The notes below the pieces were generated by a model. It was given only the letters and a program-made list of their open reading frames with translations. It did not search any database and had not been told where the DNA came from. A program made the translations under genes and the position numbers. From Bacteroidota bacterium (lineage in GTDB: Bacteria > Bacteroidota > Bacteroidia > Chitinophagales > Chitinophagaceae): a stretch of 15,471 bases of DNA. The DNA is taken from the NCBI GenBank assembly GCA_023423405.1, contig JAFAFR010000048.1, forward strand, positions 1-15,471, given 5' to 3'. Positions within the stretch are counted from its first letter, which is position 1; each line of letters starts with the position of its first letter. Positions 1 through 8,153 of this stretch are shown one piece after another.

Positions 1-380
1 TCTTGCGTAAGCGTTTCAATGTTTTGATGCTCGGTGCTGATCTTTCCGATTACCGGAAAATTAATGGAGTTATCGGTTTGCACCGTATAAATTGGCATTT
101 GGCCAGAATTATTTAAAGGTATGGAATTCGTACTTCCGGTATCATAACGTACATTTTGGGTTACATTGTAATTCTGATTGAAGGGAATCACGGCATCCAT
201 ATCTTGAGCGGTTACCCATATTGCCAATTGATCCCCTGGTTGAATATCCGAAGAGGTATTGGCAATCGCCGCTTCCGTTGCTTGCTCTTCTGCATCTTGC
301 ATATAATTCAGCTGACGATTGGTCTTGCACGAGGTTAGGAACAATACACTTAACGCTGCTAAAACTCTAAAACACTTCAT
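1..380 (-). CDS. wza: Wza-like polysaccharide export outer-membrane lipoprotein (N-terminal part, cut by the window edge)
   Basis: Reading down from an ATG at 380 the frame stays open for 126 codons to the edge. Residues 1-18 form a lipoprotein signal: a basic start (MKCFR), a hydrophobic stretch and a lipobox ending LTSC with Cys18, so the protein should be lipidated. From about residue 45 the sequence (IQPGDQL, then a Phe-Asn motif, later INFPVIGKI) matches the start of the polysaccharide export (Poly_export/Wza) domain, whose octamer forms the outer-membrane exit channel for capsule. The start lies one base after the stop of the upstream glycosyltransferase (TAA-T-ATG), so the two are probably translated together. 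The rest of the protein, with its SLBB domains and C-terminal part, lies outside the window. The family call is firm; the exact subfamily is not. Confidence 0.88.
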   Translation of the reverse strand, partial: MKCFRVLAALSVLFLTSCKTNRQLNYMQDAEEQATEAAIANTSSDIQPGDQLAIWVTAQDMDAVIPFNQNYNVTQNVRYDTGSTNSIPLNNSGQMPIYTVQTDNSINFPVIGKISTEHQNIETLTQ

Positions 381-381
381 A

Positions 382-1143
382 TTAGGTATATTTCTTAATT
401 TTTGGAATAATATATTGCGGAATTTTTCGGGCGATTTTAAAAAATAAAGTCACTTTTCCCCATAAATGATGCTCACGAATGATTTGTAAATCTTCAGATG
501 ATTTTCTTTTCTGTTGCTGCATATCGGTGCTTTTTCCTCCAAGCCGCATTTTCACGACATACGCATCCAAGAACTCTTTCTTAAGATTGGGATTGAGAAA
601 CCATCGCAATGAAATATCATAATCCGACGCAATGCGATAATCTTCGCGATACAATCCATATTTTTCAAAAACTTCCGCTTTTGCAAAAATAGTGGTATGC
701 AGCGGAATCCATCCCCATTTCAAATATTTTTTTTCAAAAGGTTTTGCAGGATAAATCCTTTTCACTTTTGAGATATCGTTTTCATCCACATACATGCCGT
801 TCGCATATACAATATCTGCACCACTTTTTTCGAAGCATTCTGCAATTTTGCTTAACGTATGCTCGTCGTAGAAAAAATCATCGGAGTGCAACAAACCAAT
901 CACATCGCCCGTACAATGTTTAATCCCTTTATTTAAAGCATTATAAATACCAGTGTCGGGTTCGGAAACCAAAACATTAATATGATCTTTATATCGGGAA
1001 ATCACTTCCATCGATTGATCTTTGGAATTTCCATCGATAATCACGTATTCTTTATTGGGATAATCTTGCGCAATATAACTTTCCAAAGCGTATGCAATGG
1101 AATGTTCACGATTGTAGCATGTGGTAATGACTGATATTTTCAT
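382..1143 (-). CDS. GT2 family glycosyltransferase (WcaA-like)
   Basis: A 253-residue GT-A glycosyltransferase, probably cytoplasmic and membrane-associated, that adds one sugar to the lipid-linked repeat unit. The N-terminus (MKISVITTCYN) is the nucleotide-binding strand typical of GT2. IIDGNSKD (about residues 35-42), SEPDTGIYNA (60-69) and the DXD-type motif HSDD (86-89) bind the nucleotide sugar and metal. Around residue 190 an ASDYD segment fits the usual acceptor and catalytic-base region. The SEPDTGIYNAL block is characteristic of the WcaA-like subgroup. The donor sugar cannot be read from sequence. The start overlaps the VanZ-like stop in an ATGA arrangement, and the stop is one base before the Wza-like start, so the three genes are tightly coupled. 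Confidence 0.9.
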   Translation of the reverse strand: MKISVITTCYNREHSIAYALESYIAQDYPNKEYVIIDGNSKDQSMEVISRYKDHINVLVSEPDTGIYNALNKGIKHCTGDVIGLLHSDDFFYDEHTLSKIAECFEKSGADIVYANGMYVDENDISKVKRIYPAKPFEKKYLKWGWIPLHTTIFAKAEVFEKYGLYREDYRIASDYDISLRWFLNPNLKKEFLDAYVVKMRLGGKSTDMQQQKRKSSEDLQIIREHHLWGKVTLFFKIARKIPQYIIPKIKKYT

Positions 1144-1595
1144 GATTTATTAAATTGTAAAACTAATTTTAAAATTACCTTAAAGAGCAGAATCCCTACA
1201 ATGCCACCTATAAAATTTAACAAGACATCTCCGGCATCTGAAACACCTTTGTTGAAGACATATTGCAAGATTTCTATCAAAACTGAAGTTATAAAAATAA
1301 TCAATATTATTTTGATAAGAGAAAACTGACGTCCCAATACGAAGTAGATCACAAAAGGCAAAGGAATAAACATCAGAATATTTCCCCAAAAGTTTTCTAG
1401 AAAGCTAAAACGTTCAGCCTTGGTCATCTCGTGAATTTTTGCATATGTAGTCCAATCATCGAACATCGACCAATTGGCTAAAACTCTGTAATCATGAGGT
1501 CCCTTTCTCCGCCTTGCAAAGAAAGTTACATAGATGACCAAACCAATATATACTAATGAAGTAACAGCGTACCCTATCCTAAAAACCTTTTTCAA
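1140..1595 (-). CDS. VanZ-like small membrane protein
   Basis: A 151-residue integral membrane protein of the VanZ-like family (named for a teicoplanin-resistance accessory protein; biochemical role not established for most members). Four hydrophobic segments are visible at about residues 7-26, 68-88, 91-114 and 121-141. Family marks are NILMFIPLP in the second segment, EILQ near the end of the third and the acidic entry GDVLLNFIGG to the fourth. The start is unusual: it is a TTG, with an in-frame TAG directly upstream, and the next in-frame ATG is about 43 codons in, past the first membrane segment. TTG is therefore the likely start unless an ATG was lost. It overlaps the downstream GT2 gene by four bases. 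Its place in a capsule operon suggests an envelope or polysaccharide-linked role, which is inference. Confidence 0.82.
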   Translation of the reverse strand: MKKVFRIGYAVTSLVYIGLVIYVTFFARRRKGPHDYRVLANWSMFDDWTTYAKIHEMTKAERFSFLENFWGNILMFIPLPFVIYFVLGRQFSLIKIILIIFITSVLIEILQYVFNKGVSDAGDVLLNFIGGIVGILLFKVILKLVLQFNKS

Positions 1596-1649
1596 CTACT
1601 TTTTATTTTGAATCGCTCATTTAAAATATGCAAATCCTCTGTATTGTTA

Positions 1650-1838
1650 TTAATCTTTGCCAAACAAATCCCGAGTATATACTTTATCTATAACATCTGA
1701 TAATTCCGAAGATTGACGATTGTTGATCATTTCTACTTTTTCTGGAATAATATCCAAAGCAACTACTTCATTGTGTTGCGCCAATAAAACGGCGTTTGAT
1801 AAACCTACATATCCGGTTCCTACTATTGTTATTTTCAT
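1650..1838 (-). pseudogene. ugd: Remnant of UDP-glucose 6-dehydrogenase with the middle deleted
   Basis: The intact enzyme oxidises UDP-glucose to UDP-glucuronic acid using NAD and is about 390 residues long. This frame has only 62 codons. Residues 1-43 are a good N-terminus, with the dinucleotide-binding motif GTGYVG, then AVLLAQHNEV and DIIPEKVEMINN. Residues 44-62 match the extreme C-terminus of the same family, ending KVYTRDLFGKD (E. coli Ugd ends in a very similar way). Roughly 325 residues, including the catalytic cysteine and the sugar-binding domain, are missing, yet the join stays in frame. It cannot be an active dehydrogenase. I chose the ATG at 1838 because family members start MKI; an upstream in-frame ATG at 1862 would add eight unrelated residues. 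It lies between the WcaF-like and VanZ-like genes, with 81 and 54 bases of spacer. Confidence 0.88.
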
Positions 1839-1919
1839 TTTATTTGTTTTATGCTTATTCATATTTGCGAATATGTTAATCTCCTATTCTATTATCAGAC
1901 TATTGATAAGTGACCAAAT

Positions 1920-2477
1920 TTAAATAATAATTTTTCTTTCTCTTACTTTAAAGGCAGGATTTCCTTGATAGATGCCACTTGCTTCCATTGTTTTTGTAGC
2001 AATACTTCCAACTGTTAAAATTGAATTTTCATTTGCTACGACTCCTGGACAAACGACTGTTTGGGCACCAATCCAAACTCCGTCTTCTAATTTTATCGGA
2101 CTATTTCTATAATCGAAAGTCGATAATCGATAATCGTGATTACCCGTTAGCAATAAGGCTCCTTGAGAAATGCAAACATTATTTCCAATTTCAACAAAAT
2201 CCAAATTATCAATCCAGCAATTTTCTCCAAGCCAGCAATCATCTCCAATTTTCAATTTCCAAGGAAATTTGATGACAACATTGTTTTTAATAATCAAACC
2301 TTTTCCAATCCTAGCACCAAATAATTTTAAGAAAAATATTTTAATCTTCATAAAAGGATTCCATGATGCACGAACAATTAATGCATTTACAAAATACCAA
2401 AGAATAATTTTTAAAGCGCTCGCGCCCTTATCAAAATTATCAGGAGAAAAACGGGATAATTGAACTTTATTCTTCAT
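1920..2477 (-). CDS. wcaF: WcaF-like O-acetyltransferase (hexapeptide repeat)
   Basis: A 185-residue left-handed beta-helix acetyltransferase resembling the colanic-acid acetyltransferase WcaF; it probably transfers acetyl from acetyl-CoA to a sugar hydroxyl of the repeat unit. The sequence has the WcaF layout: SWNPF at about 38-42, FGARIGKG at 53-60, FPWKLKIGDD at 71-80, a run of hexapeptide repeats (IGNN, ISQGA, WIGAQ, VGSIA), the catalytic-type motif TGNHDY with His114, and a closing QGNPAFKVRER. Length is normal for the family. It follows the upstream GT4 gene after only six bases; GT4 plus WcaF is a pair often seen in Bacteroidota capsule loci, so the acetyl group may go on the sugar that GT4 adds (inference). 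No truncation is seen. Confidence 0.88.
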   Translation of the reverse strand: MKNKVQLSRFSPDNFDKGASALKIILWYFVNALIVRASWNPFMKIKIFFLKLFGARIGKGLIIKNNVVIKFPWKLKIGDDCWLGENCWIDNLDFVEIGNNVCISQGALLLTGNHDYRLSTFDYRNSPIKLEDGVWIGAQTVVCPGVVANENSILTVGSIATKTMEASGIYQGNPAFKVRERKIII

Positions 2478-2483
2478 TAAATT

Positions 2484-3617
2484 CTATTTTAAAAAAACAA
2501 ACTCAGGCATATTTCTTTTCTTTAAAATCCACTCATAAAGGCTTTTCATTTTGGTGGAGACAGCTTCTACCGTGTAGTTTTTTTCTACCAAAACACGGCC
2601 ATGTTCGCCCATTATAGCCAATTCTTCTTTGGATGTATTCAAAGCTTTTTCTATAGCTGAAGTAATCCCTTCTTGAGAATAATCTACCCACCAACCGCAA
2701 TGGTACGTTTCTAGTTCCTGCCACGGAGCACCTTTCGTTGCAATGCATGGAATTTTGCGGATAAGCCCTTCCAATATCACATTTCCAAAATTCTCAAACT
2801 CACTTGGCATTGCTAAAACTGAAAGAGAAGCAATGGCTTCGTCTTTCTCCTTCCCTGAAAGGAATCCAGTAAATTTCACATTTTGCAAACCAAGACGTTT
2901 CACTTCATTTTTTAAAAAGGTTTCATAAGTTGCGTCTCCACCACCAATGATCAGAAGTTCGGCATTGTTTACCATTTCCTTTAAATTTGCCCAAGCATAG
3001 AGTAAGCCCTCTACATTTTTTCGAGGAGAAATCCGACCTAAATATCCCAGTCGGAAAATATCATCTTGCTTTTTTTCCTCGTAATCCCGAATTTCTATTG
3101 GGTTTGGAATTACGGCAATTGGTGAAGTTACTCCCAGATTACGGCAATGAAGCATTTCTTCATCACAAGTTACCTGTACGCAAGCCGCTTGATTAAGATC
3201 TTTCAGCAAGCGTAATTTTAACGACAACTCCTTGAATTTGGTACTAGATTTGGCGATATCCTGTGGATATAACATTCCCCTCGGAGTGATGATATAAGGT
3301 TTCCCCAATTTTTTGGCTACATCAGCCAAAGCATAAGTCGGATATTGCCAAACCCCTTGTGCGTGATAGATATCAAAAGATCCTGCTGTTTTTATCTCCT
3401 TTTTGAGATTGGGTGAAAAAGCTAGTTTATGTTCCCAAGGAGCTTTTGCAAAATGAACTTTTACTTGATCACCACGCAAGCGACCGCCTTCTGACAATGG
3501 ATACATCAGCAATTCTGCCTCCACGCCTTGTTGCTGCAAGCCCCAAAGCGTATAGTAGGTGCTCATTGCTGGACCACCTGCATTGACGTCTAATGTACCT
3601 GTATGTAGGATTTTCAT
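2484..3617 (-). CDS. GT4 family glycosyltransferase
   Basis: A 377-residue GT-B glycosyltransferase. The N-terminal domain carries the acceptor-side glycine motif GGPA (14-17), HAQGVWQYP (85-93) and TPRGMLYP (111-118), the last two typical of a subgroup that sits beside WcaF-like acetyltransferases. The C-terminal donor domain starts near PNP (171-173) and has GYLGRISPRKN (191-201), the conserved basic residues that contact the nucleotide-sugar phosphates. A perfect EX7E motif runs from Glu275 to Glu283. Sugar and linkage cannot be assigned. Its base composition is higher in G+C than the upstream genes: a 60-base sample at 2701-2760 holds 30 G+C, against 12 at 4321-4380 in the next gene up. 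The composition break falls in the 32-base spacer before it. Confidence 0.92.
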   Translation of the reverse strand: MKILHTGTLDVNAGGPAMSTYYTLWGLQQQGVEAELLMYPLSEGGRLRGDQVKVHFAKAPWEHKLAFSPNLKKEIKTAGSFDIYHAQGVWQYPTYALADVAKKLGKPYIITPRGMLYPQDIAKSSTKFKELSLKLRLLKDLNQAACVQVTCDEEMLHCRNLGVTSPIAVIPNPIEIRDYEEKKQDDIFRLGYLGRISPRKNVEGLLYAWANLKEMVNNAELLIIGGGDATYETFLKNEVKRLGLQNVKFTGFLSGKEKDEAIASLSVLAMPSEFENFGNVILEGLIRKIPCIATKGAPWQELETYHCGWWVDYSQEGITSAIEKALNTSKEELAIMGEHGRVLVEKNYTVEAVSTKMKSLYEWILKKRNMPEFVFLK

Positions 3618-3649
3618 TCTATAATAAAAAATGAATTTTGTTATGAGAT

Positions 3650-4876
3650 TTATTTTTTTATATTAATCGATTTAAAAAACTTAATAAGATTTTTTTCATA
3701 TATAGTTGGTAATAAACTTTTCGCATATTCAAAAACTTCATGAGATAATCGATTTCTAATATCATTATTATCGAATAGATTCTCTACAGCTTTTACAATC
3801 TCACTTACATTTTTTTCCTTTATAATAATTGCAGGGAATGTATTTACATCTACCCCACTATTTTCAGTTGTTATTATTGGACAACCACAACTTGCTGCCT
3901 CTATTACAGTACCAGCAAAACCTTCAAAAAGAGTGGGGAAAACATAAGCTTCAGATGTTTCAAAAAGTTCAACCAATTCTTCCTTATTACATACTCCTAC
4001 AAACTTAAGATCTTTAAAAGTACTGTTAATTATGATTTTATTTGGTATACTACCGGCAACTATAAACTCTAAATCGGGATATTTGCTGCGCAAAATAGTT
4101 GCTGCCTTTGCACAATAAATCAGACCTTTTCTAACTACATCATTTCCCACCCATACCAATCTATGTTTTATGGGTCTATAGTTGTATTTATTTACCGTTA
4201 TGCTTGAAGGATAGGGAATAATCATAGATTTACTAATGTCAAAATTTTTGTAATTCAACATGTTTTTTTCGACATAACGTGATGGTAATGTATAATAATC
4301 AGCTAAACCTAAAACTTCTTCAACATATTTGTTTCGAAATTTATCCTTTTCAAGATAATCTATTTTTAAATTTTCGAAAACACTAAATTCATTATGGTTT
4401 TCAATTTCGCTCTTTAACATTTTAAATCCAAAAGGATTTTCATAAATATCAATAACTATAGTCATTCCCTTAGATTTACAATGACGAACAAAATCAATAT
4501 TTTCGAAAAACATAGAATATAAAACATTACAATCATTTGTTCCTTTTTTTATGAAAGGTTTACTTAATGATTGATACAATAATTCATATTTATTGAGAGA
4601 TCCTTGCTGCTTTTTTTGTAATTTATTAATCAATAATTGGTCAAACGTTTTTACTTTACAAAAAGGCAGCTGAGGATTTCTTTTAGATAGACGATTTAAT
4701 TGAGAATACCTTTTTGTTATCTTAGATATAATAGTAGCCAATATACCGATAGGACTGTTCTTAGTAGAATCAGTGTATAATTTACCTAGTAATTTATTCT
4801 TATGAAGTAATATAGGAATTAGATATCTATGTCGAGCTCCTTGCTGACTAACTAATATTTTAATATTATTTTCCAT
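3650..4876 (-). CDS. GT4-type glycosyltransferase
   Basis: A 408-residue GT-B enzyme. The N-terminal half is poorly conserved and rich in Lys and Asn, as is common for acceptor domains of serotype-specific transferases. The C-terminal half is clear: a donor-domain strand with WVGNDVVRKG (about 242-251), FIVAGS (271-276), and a full EX7E motif in LFEGFAGTVIEA (Glu318 to Glu326) followed by GCPIITT. It probably transfers one sugar from a nucleotide donor to the undecaprenyl-linked intermediate at the inner face of the membrane. Its ATG overlaps the end of the upstream transferase gene by 11 bases in another frame, so translation is likely coupled. It is strongly A+T rich. Donor and acceptor are unknown. 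Confidence 0.9.
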   Translation of the reverse strand: MENNIKILVSQQGARHRYLIPILLHKNKLLGKLYTDSTKNSPIGILATIISKITKRYSQLNRLSKRNPQLPFCKVKTFDQLLINKLQKKQQGSLNKYELLYQSLSKPFIKKGTNDCNVLYSMFFENIDFVRHCKSKGMTIVIDIYENPFGFKMLKSEIENHNEFSVFENLKIDYLEKDKFRNKYVEEVLGLADYYTLPSRYVEKNMLNYKNFDISKSMIIPYPSSITVNKYNYRPIKHRLVWVGNDVVRKGLIYCAKAATILRSKYPDLEFIVAGSIPNKIIINSTFKDLKFVGVCNKEELVELFETSEAYVFPTLFEGFAGTVIEAASCGCPIITTENSGVDVNTFPAIIIKEKNVSEIVKAVENLFDNNDIRNRLSHEVFEYAKSLLPTIYEKNLIKFFKSINIKK

Positions 4877-5903
4877 ACGAATCTGAATTATTCAGTTTTT
4901 GATTTAAAAAAAATGAAAAATTGGCTCCAAATGAATTCCAAGAATTTTGTCCTACCCAATATTTAATTTTACTAAAATCGATTTGCAAACCTCGATTTAA
5001 AATTTTAATTACATCAAAATAGTCATTAAATACATAACACAAATCTTTATTTGCCAAATCTCTAAATGCTCCTTTATTTGGTCCTATACACGATCCGAGA
5101 CAAGACAATGAATCCATTAATACACCAGAACTTGAAATAGACTTAGAATTATAGGGAAATAATACAAACTTAGAAACCGATATAAGTTCGTTGATTTCAT
5201 CAAAAGCAGCAGACCTATTTTCATAAGTAATATAATCATTTAGATATTTCTCGATTTCATTTATCAAAAATGAATCATCGCACAATCCGACTATTTTTAT
5301 TTGATATGATTTATTATATGAATTCTCAGATAAAAAACTCAAAAACTCTACGACACCTTTATATCGAGAAATTTTTCCCCAAATTAAAATATCATATTTA
5401 TATTTCCTCTCTTTTATCTCTATGCTTTGATTATTATGTTGGTAATTGATGGGATGATGTGCAAAAAATACATCTTCACTCTTTCGATATTTAAGTATTT
5501 GGTTTTTAGCCTCCTGGGAATGAGTAATAAATACGTAAGAGGAGCGAATCATTCTATCAAATATCAAAGTAGAGAATCGATTAGCTCCCTGATGAGATTC
5601 AATATTGTGCATAATCCAAATAAGTTTTACTTTCCTCATGTTCAACAAAGGTAGAATGATAAAAATAAAAAAATAATACTGTAAAACACCCATTTTTTTA
5701 AACGGAATATTTTCTATCCAGTTAAAAACGCAAATATCCATATTAAATAAATTTTTAAATAAGTGAAATAGAGCAATCGTTCCTTCTTTACGATAATTTA
5801 TAAAGTCAAAATAATTATTCAAACTTTCTCCTAAATTCTCTAAATAGGGATTGTAATTATTTTCCTTTTTTAAAAGGATAGTAGGGTAAATGTATAATTT
5901 CAT
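4866..5903 (-). CDS. Divergent GT-B (GT4-like) glycosyltransferase
   Basis: A 345-residue GT-B type enzyme. The N-terminal domain has a hydrophobic stretch at about 72-88, which may dock it on the membrane, followed by WIMHNIESH (96-104), a segment seen in several GT4-like enzymes. The donor domain begins near ILIWGKISRYKG (172-183). The usual EX7E site is altered: the matching region is YNSKSISSSGVLMDSLS (251-267), with Asp where the second Glu normally stands and no Glu at the first position. The SSSGVLMD pattern recurs in a known GT4-like branch, so this is probably a subfamily feature and not damage. It ends overlapping the next transferase by 11 bases and starts seven bases after the GT2 gene. 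Donor sugar not assignable. Confidence 0.8.
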   Translation of the reverse strand: MKLYIYPTILLKKENNYNPYLENLGESLNNYFDFINYRKEGTIALFHLFKNLFNMDICVFNWIENIPFKKMGVLQYYFFIFIILPLLNMRKVKLIWIMHNIESHQGANRFSTLIFDRMIRSSYVFITHSQEAKNQILKYRKSEDVFFAHHPINYQHNNQSIEIKERKYKYDILIWGKISRYKGVVEFLSFLSENSYNKSYQIKIVGLCDDSFLINEIEKYLNDYITYENRSAAFDEINELISVSKFVLFPYNSKSISSSGVLMDSLSCLGSCIGPNKGAFRDLANKDLCYVFNDYFDVIKILNRGLQIDFSKIKYWVGQNSWNSFGANFSFFLNQKLNNSDSYGK

Positions 5904-5910
5904 AAAACAA

Positions 5911-6855
5911 TTATTTATTAATTTTTTTTAGAAATAATATATATGCATATATAATTTCTTTTATAGACAAAGAAAATGTTTTTCTATTTCTAATCCATTT
6001 TAGTAAATCGAAAATAGAGCTTCCATTATTTATTCCATTATAAGCAATAGTTTCAATTTTTTTTCTTCTAAAATATTGGGGTAAGGTTTGCTCAATCATT
6101 TTCAAATATAATTGATCCAATTCTGATATTGGAGTACTTTCCGCTATTAATTTATTGTACCAATCCTTCTCTTGCTTAATAGCTTGCATTTTTATACCCG
6201 CAGATGGTGAAGAACTGATGGTTATAGCGCTTCTTCTATAGCAAAAAGCAGGGAATTGTGTATGAGCTATACCTTTTTCTTTTGCTAATTCGAAAGATGT
6301 TATATCGTCTGAAGCCCAGGCTAGTTTTAGTTTAACAAAACCTCCTATTTGTTTTAATGCACTAGTTCTATACAAAAAATCAGAAATAAATTGCTGTCGA
6401 AATCCAGATATACGATGCCAAATATTTTCATACATAGATTCAAACTCAGGCCATGAAGGAGTAAAGCCAATAACATCGGAATTTTCATCAATTATAAACG
6501 ATTTACAATGATACACATCTAACTTTGGATATTTTCCAATTAATTTTAAATACTCCTCTAAGCAATTTGGCGTTAACTTATCATCATCACCCATAAGAAT
6601 AAAATATTCACCTATGGCATTAGACAAGCATTTATTCCAATTATCCACAACATCTATTGCTCCACAATTTTTTTCATTTGTATAGTAGCGAATGCGGCTA
6701 TCTGTATAAGAAAGAACAATATCATCCAAATTCTCGGGTGAAGCATCATTCACAATTATTAATTCAAAGTTTGCGTAGGTTTGGGAAAGAATGCTATTTA
6801 TACACTCTTGCAAAAAAGTTGCTTTATACGCGGGTATTGCTATAGAAAATTTCAT
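5911..6855 (-). CDS. GT2 family glycosyltransferase
   Basis: A 314-residue GT-A glycosyltransferase. The N-terminus (MKFSIAIPAYKA) is the GT2 nucleotide-binding strand; IIVNDASP (33-40) and the metal-binding MGDDD (88-92) are the donor-site motifs; a WASDD segment near residue 180 fits the catalytic-base region. The C-terminal 100 residues are basic and variable, ending in an amphipathic, Lys-rich tail that may touch the membrane. Its start lies inside the end of the polymerase gene: the two overlap by 32 bases in different frames, long for this locus, so ribosomes finishing the polymerase probably re-initiate here. The sugar transferred cannot be told. Very A+T rich like its neighbours. Confidence 0.92.
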   Translation of the reverse strand: MKFSIAIPAYKATFLQECINSILSQTYANFELIIVNDASPENLDDIVLSYTDSRIRYYTNEKNCGAIDVVDNWNKCLSNAIGEYFILMGDDDKLTPNCLEEYLKLIGKYPKLDVYHCKSFIIDENSDVIGFTPSWPEFESMYENIWHRISGFRQQFISDFLYRTSALKQIGGFVKLKLAWASDDITSFELAKEKGIAHTQFPAFCYRRSAITISSSPSAGIKMQAIKQEKDWYNKLIAESTPISELDQLYLKMIEQTLPQYFRRKKIETIAYNGINNGSSIFDLLKWIRNRKTFSLSIKEIIYAYILFLKKINK

Positions 6856-8095
6856 TTCTCCTTCTATTTATTTTGGTTGATATTTTTTCAGCTGACAAAA
6901 TATATATGCAAATGCAAATACAAATTATATCATGCATATACCATGCAGCTGTCACGTTTGCAAAAAACTGATATATAATAAAAAGCTTTGCATATACTAC
7001 ACTATCAGAAGTTTTTAATTTGATAACTTTTGTGAAAATTAAAAAATATAATAAAAGACCCAACAAACCATTAACAACGAATACTTGTGCATAGCCAACA
7101 TCTGATAAGAAAAATTTATGTCTTGCTTGTGCAATGTTTTGATTATATTTCCCATAAGTAGAGTCATCGTGTGGATATCCATTGCCAAAAATGTCAGTAA
7201 TTAAGTTCTTTGAAAAATCAGAAAAAAAGAATTTATACTCTAAAATCCTAACATTTTCATCTCCTTGACTTTGTTCTTCTAGTTGATTTTGGGACAAAGC
7301 AAGAAGCTTTCCAATAACTGAGTCATCAGAAACTTGAACATTGTTAAAGTAAAACATAAATACCGCAGCTATACCTAAATATATCCAAAGCCTTTTATTC
7401 TTACGTAGTAAAAAGTATAATCCAATAAGAAATGATAATATTATTACTTGTCTGATGACATGCATAATAATAATTATAAAGAGTCCTATCGATAACGCAA
7501 TAAATTTCTTTTCTTTTGTAACGGAGAATTTACTTAAACATAAAAAAAAAGCTAAAACAATAAAACCTTTGCCTGGCAGGGATAATCTAAAAAGTCCTCG
7601 CGAATCAGAAAGCTCATTTTCTGAATCTCCAAAAACGATTTGCGGCACTTTGCTCATTCCATACAACCAAAGCAAAATATAAATACCTGTAAAAACCCAA
7701 ATAAGAAGCTCAATATTTTTTTTTGATGGTCTTGTTCGCAATAGATAGAAATAATATACAATTGCAAGTAATGGCGCGGTTGAACGATATCCTAATGCTA
7801 TACTTTGATTCCAAAATAAGTATGCCATAAGAATTGAAGCCACAGTTGATATGGTTATTCCTACCATACCCCAATAATATGGATTATATTTATTATTTGT
7901 AAATATTAAATGTCTAACATACAAAAAAACAAGTGGAACTGCAATAAAATATAAACCTTTAATGACAGATAAATTTAATCCCACATATTTATAGCCATAA
8001 AAAGAAAGTAAAGGAAAAATATAAAGACCCACCAATTGTATCCAAGACAAATTACGTTTTGACTGCAATTTTTGTAAGTTAAATTTTCCTTTCAT
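6824..8095 (-). CDS. wzy: Wzy-like polysaccharide repeat-unit polymerase
   Basis: A 423-residue polytopic membrane protein with about ten to twelve hydrophobic segments. A large polar loop (about residues 252-330) lies between the middle and the C-terminal membrane segments, the layout of Wzy O-antigen and capsule polymerases, which join repeat units at the periplasmic face. Within the loop and after it, GNGYPHDD, KFFLSDVGYAQ and VVNGLLGLLLYF resemble the Gly/Asp and Gly-rich pattern of many Bacteroidota Wzy proteins. Sequence identity in this family is low, so the call rests on topology and on position between flippase, pyruvyl transferase and transferase genes. I take the ATG at 8095; a TTG one codon upstream is less likely. 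It is the only polymerase candidate in the window. Confidence 0.82.
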   Translation of the reverse strand: MKGKFNLQKLQSKRNLSWIQLVGLYIFPLLSFYGYKYVGLNLSVIKGLYFIAVPLVFLYVRHLIFTNNKYNPYYWGMVGITISTVASILMAYLFWNQSIALGYRSTAPLLAIVYYFYLLRTRPSKKNIELLIWVFTGIYILLWLYGMSKVPQIVFGDSENELSDSRGLFRLSLPGKGFIVLAFFLCLSKFSVTKEKKFIALSIGLFIIIIMHVIRQVIILSFLIGLYFLLRKNKRLWIYLGIAAVFMFYFNNVQVSDDSVIGKLLALSQNQLEEQSQGDENVRILEYKFFFSDFSKNLITDIFGNGYPHDDSTYGKYNQNIAQARHKFFLSDVGYAQVFVVNGLLGLLLYFLIFTKVIKLKTSDSVVYAKLFIIYQFFANVTAAWYMHDIICICICIYILSAEKISTKINRRRNEIFYSNTRV

Positions 8096-8153
8096 CAATT
8101 TATTACTTTATATAATTACCATTTTTAAATATAATTCTTGAAATTACAGTATA

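Noticed and set aside
1594..1620. Five-codon frame starting ATG just upstream of the VanZ-like gene
   Set aside because: It ends at once in TAA, matches nothing, and is best read as chance in A+T-rich spacer, though it could in principle act in coupling.
1892..1909. Inverted repeat TTATCA/TGATAA with a six-base loop between the WcaF-like gene and the ugd relic, considered as a terminator
   Set aside because: The stem is only six A+T-rich base pairs and no T run follows on the minus strand.
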